From NCBI GenBank assembly GCA_012031335.1, contig JAAUTT010000391.1, positions 1 through 5,313 of the forward strand: a DNA stretch of 5,313 bases, written 5' to 3'. This document shows, in pieces, positions 1 through 5,313 of this stretch. The translations under genes were made by a program, and so were the position numbers. The stretch comes from Bacteroidales bacterium. Its GTDB lineage: Bacteria; Bacteroidota; Bacteroidia; Bacteroidales; JAAUTT01. Every line of letters begins with the position of its first letter. Positions within the stretch are counted from its first letter, which is position 1. Under the pieces are notes generated by a model. The model did not search any database. It saw only the letters and a program-made list of their open reading frames with translations, and had not been told where the DNA came from.

Positions 1-702
1 TAGACCAGATATGGCAATCGTGAATATCGGTAACAAAATTTAACCGTGATAATTTTAATTTAATCTGTTCCATATCCACTTCTTCAGGAATGCCTTGCAG
101 GATAATGAGCATGCTCTTGCGAATGTTTTTATACACATTGTACAGCACATAGACCGAAATAAGTACCGATAGCAGGGGATCGATAAACGGGGCATCGAAA
201 AACATCATCACAATGCTGCCAATGAGTACCGCAACCCAGCCGAGCACATCTTCCCACAAATGCAATGACACCACTTTTTCGTTGAGCGAGTGCCCATTGC
301 GCAGTTTCATCACGGCGGCACCATTGACGATAATGCCAAGTATCGCCAAAAATAACATGCCTTGCACGTTGGTTTCTTCGGGAGAAAAAAGCCCCGGAAT
401 CGCTTTTGAAAGAATGAATACTGAGCCGACAACAAGAACGATAGAGTTGATAATGGCTCCCAGAAGGGAAAACCTTTTGTATCCATAGGTAAACTTACCG
501 GATCGGCCGCGCTTGGAAAGCTTCTGAAAATACCAGGCAAGCCCCAGACTTAGGCTATCGCCCAGGTCGTGCAGCGCATCCGATAAAATAGCCAGGCTGT
601 TGGTGTATAGCCCTCCGGCTATTTCGATAATCGTAAAAATTAAATTAAGAAAGAAGGCCACTTTCAGGTTGCCTCGCCCTGTGGATGGTGATGGTCAGAC
701 AT
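1..702 (-). CDS. Cation diffusion facilitator (CDF/CzcD-ZitB-like) metal efflux transporter, partial, frameshifted near the start
   Basis: Inner-membrane antiporter that exports divalent metals such as Zn2+, Co2+ or Cd2+ in exchange for protons; the metal is not predictable here. About 230 residues are visible and the C-terminus lies beyond base 1. Six hydrophobic segments follow the CDF plan: VAFFLNLIFTIIEIAG (TM1), SLAILSDALHDLGDSLSLG (TM2), LLGAIINSIVLVVGSVFI (TM3), LFLAILGIIVNGAAV (TM4), VVSLHLWEDVLGWVAVLIG (TM5), DPLLSVLISVYVLYNVY (TM6). The paired HxxxD metal site is present in TM2 (His at 571-569, Asp at 559-557) and TM5 (His at 262-260, Asp at 250-248). The frame stays open to base 1, ending in VTDIHDCHIWS, the start of the cytoplasmic ferredoxin-like domain. 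The ATG at 702 opens a His-rich start (MSDHHHPQGE) that hits TGA at 666-664. One extra G in the GG at 673-672 restores GEGNLKVAFF, so a one-base deletion is inferred. Transcribed away from leuS. Confidence 0.9.
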
Positions 703-1003
703 GTTAAAAAATTGTTCGGTTTCGTTACGCTAATGTCCGGCAAATATCGCAATGGATTACTAAGCTGCTTTATTTTTTAGCAATTGTTTTTTTACCAAAT
801 CTAAACCGGGTCAGCTTAAAAGCATAAAATTGCTGAATCACCCTTGTCCCATTTCTGGCGCCTAACTCAATGGGCACCGGCATGACAAACAGCAGTCAAA
901 CCCGCCGATAGCGTCTTTTTCATCCACAAAATCAGCGCCATAATTAGCCCATTCGCTCACTTTTTATACTTTTGTCATCTTTATTGAGCTAATCAAATTT
1001 ATT
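703..1003. other. Divergent intergenic region between the CDF gene and leuS
   Basis: No convincing gene lies in these 300 bases. They separate two divergently transcribed genes and must hold the leuS promoter and the CDF promoter. On the minus strand an ORF of 37 codons runs 883-770 (MPVPIELGARNG..., ending in KKTIAKK before TAA). It has a coding-like lysine-rich end but no recognisable family. Upstream of it, the minus strand also has open stretches in other frames at about 970-880. A minus-strand TAnnTTTG match (TAGATTTG, 803-796) could serve the CDF gene but has no clear -33 partner. No tRNA, riboswitch or clear terminator is seen. Confidence 0.5.
967..974 (+). promoter_or_regulatory. Candidate Bacteroidota -7 element for leuS
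   Basis: TACTTTTG matches the Bacteroidota sigma-ABfr -7 consensus TAnnTTTG and ends 29 bases before the leuS ATG, which would give a leader of roughly 20-25 bases. The expected -33 TTTG about 19-21 bases further upstream (around 943-947) is not recognisable, so this rests on one element plus its position. Confidence 0.35.
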
Positions 1004-3653
1004 ATGGAATACAATTTTACTGATATCGAACAAAAGTGGCAACTTTACTGGGAAAAGAATAAAACCTTCAAAACAGTTTACGATCCTTCGAAACCAAAAT
1101 ATTACATCCTCGATATGTTTCCTTACCCGTCGGGTGCCGGTTTACATGTGGGGCACCCCGAAGGATATACCGCTACCGACATCGTTAGCCGGTATAAGCG
1201 GATGAAGGGTTTTAATGTTTTACATCCTATGGGTTGGGATGCTTTTGGATTACCCGCCGAGCAATATGCCATTCAAACAGGAACGCATCCTGCTGTTACC
1301 ACTAATATTAATTGCGATAACTTCCGCAGGCAGATTAAACTTTTAGGCTTAAGTTACGATTGGGATCGTGAAATAAACACAACCGATCCGGGCTATTTCA
1401 AATGGACACAATGGATTTTTATCCGGCTTTATAATACTTGGTTCGACCCACAACTGCAAAAAGGTCGTCCTATTAATGAATTAATCATACCCGACGATGT
1501 GCGTGCACAAGACAAAGAAGCTGAACGCATTTATATCAACAGCAGGCGTTTGGCATATTATGGCGATGCACAGGTTTGGTATTGCAACAGTTGCAAAATT
1601 GTATGTGCCAACGAGGAAGTTCTTATGGATGGGACCCACGAAAAATGTGGTAATCCGGTACGTCGTAAAAACCTGAAACAATGGATGCTTCGCATTCCGA
1701 CTTATGCCGAACGGCTACTAACAGGTCTCGATGGACTGGATTGGCCCGAAGGAGTAAAAGATATGCAGCGCAACTGGATAGGGAAATCTACCGGTGCCGA
1801 AGTAGATTTTCCATTGATGGCCGAAACGAAAAAATAAGAGTATTTACTACCCGGCCCGACACATTGTTTGGAGCAACATACATGGTGCTGGCTCCCGAAC
1901 ATCCGTTGGTCAGCAAAATTACTACACCCGATAAGGCGCAGGAGGTAAATGCCTATATTGAAATGGCCGGAAAGAAATCGGAACTTGATCGTACCGATCT
2001 GGCTAAAGATAAAACAGGCGTTTTTACCGGTACTTATGCCATAAACCCTGTTAATGGTATAAAAATTCCCGTGTGGATTGCCGACTATGTCCTCACCGGC
2101 TACGGAACAGGTGCCATAATGGCTGTACCGGCCCATGATAACCGCGACTTCGAGTTTGCTACAAAATTTGGTTTGCAAATTGAATGTATTCTCGATCCCA
2201 AAACATCCGATACAGAACTGAGAGACAATGTGCTGAAAGGCAATGCTTGCTGGACAGAAGACGGAGCATATATAAACTCCGCATCTTCAGTAACCGGATT
2301 GGATATAAACGGGTTAAATAAGGAAAAAGGGATTGCAACTGTAATTGCATGGCTGGATAAAACAGGTCAGGGTGTGCCAAAGGTAAATTACAAAATGCGC
2401 GATTGGTTATTCAGCCGTCAGCGTTATTGGGGCGAGCCTTTCCCAGTAATTCATTGGGAAGATGGCGAAGTTACACTACTTGAAGATTCCGAGCTACCAT
2501 TGCAACTTCCTTCGCTTGAAAAATATGAACCGGGCGATATGGGTGAGTCGCCCCTTGCCAATGCTTCCGAATGGCTAAATGTTATGGATATAAACGGACG
2601 TAAAGGTCGCCGTGAAACCAATACCATGCCACAGTGGGCGGGATCGTGCTGGTATTATCTGCGCTATATCGATCCGGGAAATGACAAGGAACCTTTTCCA
2701 GGGTTCTGGAAAATTACTGGATGCCTGTCGACCTTTATATCGGAGGTGCAGAACATGCCGTTCTTCATTTGTTGTACAGCCGATTCTGGCATAAAGTATT
2801 GTTCGATTTGGGCATTGTCTCTACCGACGAACCTTATCAGAAGCTTTTCAACCAAGGGATGATTCTGGCATTTGCCTATGAAACAGCAACAGGTGCTAAA
2901 GTAGCCAGTGACCTGGTGGAGGAGCGTGAAGGGAGATATTTTCATACCGAAACAGGTGAGGAACTGAAGCAGATTGTTGCTAAAATGTCGAAATCGCTAA
3001 AGAATGTTGTGAATCCTGATGATGTGGTTACACAATACGGAGCCGATTCTCTGCGTTTGTACGAAATGTTTATGGGCCCGTTAGAAGCTACCAAGCCCTG
3101 GGCCGAAAATGGCGTTAAAGGGGTTTTTGGTTTTCTGGGAAGGGTCTCAAGGTTTTTTGGGAACAGCGAAAGTTATTTTGAAGGGGAGGAAGATCAGGAA
3201 GTATTGAAAACTTTGCATAAAACTATTCAAAAGGTTGGTGCCGATGTTGAAAACCTTAGTTTTAATACGGCAATTTCGCAGATGATGATTTAATAATCTC
3301 TGCATAAAAAAACAAAGGGTAACAAAAACTACAGCTGAAACCTTTGTAAAGCTATTATCACCTTTTGCTCCGCATCTGGCCGAGGAATTATGGGCCTTTC
3401 TGGGGCATGGGAATACCCTGGCATACGAGTCGTGGCCTGTTGCAGAAATAAAATATCTGGAAGAGAGTAACTTTAATTATCCTGTATCGTTTAACGGCAA
3501 AAACGTTTTGATATAGAGTTGCCGGTAACCATGACCCAGAGCGAGATTGAAAGTGCGGTTCTGAACGATGCGGTAGCGCAACGCTGGCTCGAAGGCAAAA
3601 CACCCAAAAAAGTAATTATTGTGCATAAAAAAATAATCAATATAGTGGTATAA
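1004..3653 (+). CDS. leuS: Leucyl-tRNA synthetase (class Ia), one gene split by four apparent frameshifts
   Basis: Cytoplasmic enzyme that attaches leucine to tRNA-Leu (EC 6.1.1.4) and hydrolyses mischarged products. The start [17 protein letters not shown] is typical of the family. Motifs in order: HIGH signature as HVGH (residues 48-51) after MFPYPSG; a zinc-knuckle candidate C194-x2-C197 with H212-x2-C215; CP1 editing domain with TTRPDT (1846-1863) and [19 protein letters not shown] (2104-2160), including the conserved editing Asp (2137-2139); [40 protein letters not shown] (2982-2996); and the anticodon-binding region with [14 protein letters not shown]. The coding frame changes at A6 1829-1834 (one A missing), T4 2694-2697 (one T missing), about 3288-3292 (after QMMI, TTTAAT; net +1, most simply two T's missing) and A5 3499-3503 (one A missing). 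The last segment ends at TAA 3651-3653. Repaired, it gives about 884 residues, normal for the family. No motif is lost, so a real pseudogene is unlikely. Seven bases separate it from the next gene. Confidence 0.95.
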
Positions 3654-3660
3654 GACAGGA

Positions 3661-4529
3661 ATGGAAAGGAAAAGGAAAATATGGAACGAAATCAGGTCGA
3701 ACCATAACCATTTGCTTTTGGCTTGGTTTCTTTATGTAAATTGCCTGGACAACCTTTCTTATTCCTAATGAAATTGTAGGTGGCGGAATCAGTGGTGTTG
3801 CATCATTGATTTTCTTTTCCACAGGATTTCCTGTCGGACTTTCCATTCTGCTGATAAACTCGGTTTTAATACTTATTGCCATCCGTTTATTAGGTCTGAA
3901 ATTCGGGTTAAAATCTATTTACGGAGTTGCAGTTCTTACAATCCTCTTTACAATATTTCAGCCTTTAATGCCCAAAGCGGTTGTTTCCGACCTTTTCATG
4001 GCAACCGTTATAGGCGGTTTGCTTGCCGGGGCAGGAATCGGGATCGTTTTTTCCCAGGGGGGATCTTCCGGAGGTACTGATATCATTGTAATGGTGATAA
4101 ACAAATACAAAAATGTGAGCCCCGGTAAACTGGTAATGTATACCGATGTACTCATCATAGCTTCTTCATTTCTTCTTTTTCGTTCCATTGAGAGGGTTGT
4201 TTACGGTGTTGTTACGCTGGCGCTCACATCGTATGCCATCGACTTTGTACTATCGGGATCGAAGCAGTCGTACCAGGTATTTATATTCTCGAAAAGATAT
4301 GAAAGCATTGCCACCCGTCTTTCATCGGACCTTCGTAGAGGTGTAACACTGCTCGAAGGGCAGGGCTGGTATTCTAAAAGAAAAATCGCAAGTATTGATG
4401 ATAGTTTTACTTAAAAGTGAAACTGCCGACCTCATGCGAATTGTTAAACAGGAAGATCCTCAAGCCTTTATTTCCATGGGCAGTGTAATGCAAGTATATG
4501 GTCAGGGATTTGAAAGATTAAGAACTTAG
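3661..4529 (+). CDS. YitT family membrane protein (DUF161 + C-terminal DUF2179), two apparent frameshifts
   Basis: Integral membrane protein of the YitT family; its transported substrate or role is not established, so no function is assigned. The ATG at 3661 lies 7 bases after the leuS stop and gives MERKRKIWNEIRS, a basic cytoplasmic start, then a first hydrophobic segment. In that frame a stop appears at 3766-3768. Removing one A from AAA 3738-3740 gives WFLYVIAWTTFLIPNEIVGG, matching the conserved YitT start. Several membrane segments follow (GLSILLINSVLILIAIRLL; VAVLTILFTIFQPL; MATVIGGLLAGAGIGIVF; VLIIASSFLLF; VVYGVVTLALTSYAIDFVL), with the glycine-rich signature QGGSSGGTDI. The C-terminal soluble DUF2179 part has YQVFIFSKRYESIA and GVTLLEGQGWYSK. 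A second frame change in A5 4381-4385 cuts the ORF at TAA 4412-4414. The other frame continues with SQVLMIVLLKSETADLM and ends ISMGSVMQVYGQGFERLRT at TAG 4527-4529. The repaired length of about 288 residues is normal for the family. Confidence 0.88.
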
Positions 4530-4546
4530 CCAAAACGAAAAATGTT

Positions 4547-5313
4547 ATGTTAAAACCTGTAAAATTATTACTTATTGCTATTTGCCTGGTGTTGGTATCA
4601 GGCATTGTATATACGCTTGTTGAAAATCCAGTTCCAACAAGTACCGTAATAGCTGAAAACGACTCTACCTTAACGCTCGCCGAAATTAAAAGAGAATATG
4701 GGCTGCCAATTGATTCGTTTGAAATTGTTAAGGGTAAGGTCAGAAGAAATGCCTTTTTATCGGATGTATTAGAGGAATTCAATGTATCAGGTAATATTAT
4801 CCATCAGATTTCGGAAGCGGCACATGGTATTTTCGATTTGAGTAAATTCCGGGCAGGCAATCCTTTTGCTGTGTTTATGTCGAAAGATGATCAGCAGGTG
4901 AAATATTTTGTATACGAACATACCCCTACTGAATATATTCTGGTTGATCTCCAGGACTCGGTACTGGTCTCAAAAGGGACCAAAAGTATCAGTAAGAAAA
5001 CACCGGGAAGTTTTTGGTCAGATCAATACTTCGCTCTGGAATACAATGAAGGACCAGGGCATCAATCCATTGGTAGCACTTCAGCTATCGGAACTTTATG
5101 CCTGGAATATCGACTTTTTCGGATTGCAGAAAGGCGATGCTTTTAAAGTTGTTTACGACGAAGCTTATGTAGATACCATTTCTGTAGGTATTAATAAAAT
5201 CAAATGTGCATGGTTCCAACATAATGGTCAGGAGTTTTTTGCTATTCCTTTTATCTCAGGACAGTATAGAAAGTTATTTCGACACTGATGGCAAAAGTCT
5301 CGCAGGCTTTTCT
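4547..5313 (+). CDS. Membrane-anchored M23/LytM-type peptidoglycan endopeptidase, N-terminal part, frameshifted and cut by the window edge
   Basis: Probable periplasmic cell-wall peptidase of the M23 (LytM) metallopeptidase group, recognised from the Bacteroidota-type N-terminal region; the zinc-binding catalytic domain would lie beyond base 5313 and is not seen. The ATG at 4547 follows the yitT stop by 17 bases; the ATG at 4542 is out of frame and stops at once. Residues about 5-24 (VKLLLIAICLVLVSGIVYTL) form an uncleaved-looking signal anchor without a lipobox. A soluble domain follows, with EIKREYGLPIDSFEIVKGKV, FLSDVLEEFNV, FRAGNPFAVF and VKYFVYEHTPTEYILVD. The first frame goes out of register at CC 5003-5004 and stops at 5144-5146. 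The next frame gives REVFGQINTSLWNTMKDQGI, LQLSELYAWNIDFFGLQKGD and VGINKIKCAWFQHNGQEFFA. A second shift near 5256 restores QDSIESYFDTDGKSL, the family's usual lead-in to the catalytic domain. Without the catalytic residues the activity is inferred. Confidence 0.78.

Noticed and set aside
213..540. Long ORFs on the plus strand (213-488) and in another minus frame (310-540)
   Set aside because: They overlap the CDF gene, show no family resemblance, and the CDF frame carries the conserved HxxxD metal-site residues.
761..834. Two 7-base inverted repeats, TAAGCTG/CAGCTTA (761-767, 812-818) and AGCAATT/AATTGCT (779-785, 828-834), interleaved like a pseudoknot
   Set aside because: The stems are short with long loops in an AT-rich spacer and are expected by chance; there is no known riboswitch or terminator shape.
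1829..1840. Programmed ribosomal frameshifting at the A6 run in leuS
   Set aside because: LeuRS is not known to use recoding, the gene has three further shifts, and the neighbouring genes show the same type of indel. No downstream stimulatory structure is evident.
1702..2178. A 158-codon minus-strand ORF inside leuS, and other minus-strand ORFs at 2159-2380, 2664-2945, 3388-3603, 3637-3882, 3958-4188 and 4468-4782
   Set aside because: They are antisense shadows of well-conserved plus-strand genes with no recognisable domain.
1004..3653. leuS as a decayed pseudogene or several separate genes
   Set aside because: All catalytic, editing and anticodon-region motifs are intact and in order, and no large deletion or random substitution is seen.
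1..5313. Mobile element, CRISPR array, defence or other novel system
   Set aside because: No direct repeats, transposase, integrase or spacer-repeat structure was seen. All coding sequence is accounted for by housekeeping or common membrane and cell-wall families.

Overview
The window looks like ordinary chromosomal DNA from a member of the Bacteroidota, probably the Bacteroidales/Marinilabiliales group. The protein sequences resemble that group's LeuRS, YitT and M23 proteins. Start codons lack Shine-Dalgarno sequences, and a TAnnTTTG-type -7 element lies upstream of leuS. The placement comes from recognition of protein families, not from a database search.

Layout: (1) bases 1-702, minus strand: a cation diffusion facilitator (CDF) metal efflux transporter whose C-terminal cytoplasmic domain runs off the left edge. 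(2) Bases 703-1003: a roughly 300-base divergent intergenic region with a candidate leuS promoter and at most a weak minus-strand ORF remnant. (3) Bases 1004-3653, plus strand: leuS, leucyl-tRNA synthetase, with all signature motifs present. (4) Bases 3661-4529: a YitT-family membrane protein (DUF161 plus DUF2179). (5) Bases 4547-5313: the N-terminal part of a membrane-anchored, M23-type (LytM) peptidoglycan peptidase, cut by the right edge before its catalytic domain. The gaps of 7 and 17 bases suggest that leuS, yitT and the peptidase form one transcription unit, divergent from the CDF gene.

The most striking property is not biological. Every gene is interrupted by frameshifts: one in the CDF gene, four in leuS, two in yitT, and two or more in the peptidase. 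That is about nine in 5.3 kb. Most fall in short homopolymer runs, and protein conservation resumes immediately on the other side. An essential single-copy gene such as leuS would not carry four lesions while keeping all its motifs, so these are almost certainly uncorrected sequencing or assembly indels. Each gene is therefore annotated as one locus spanning its frames. I found no mobile element, CRISPR array, RNA gene or novel system.
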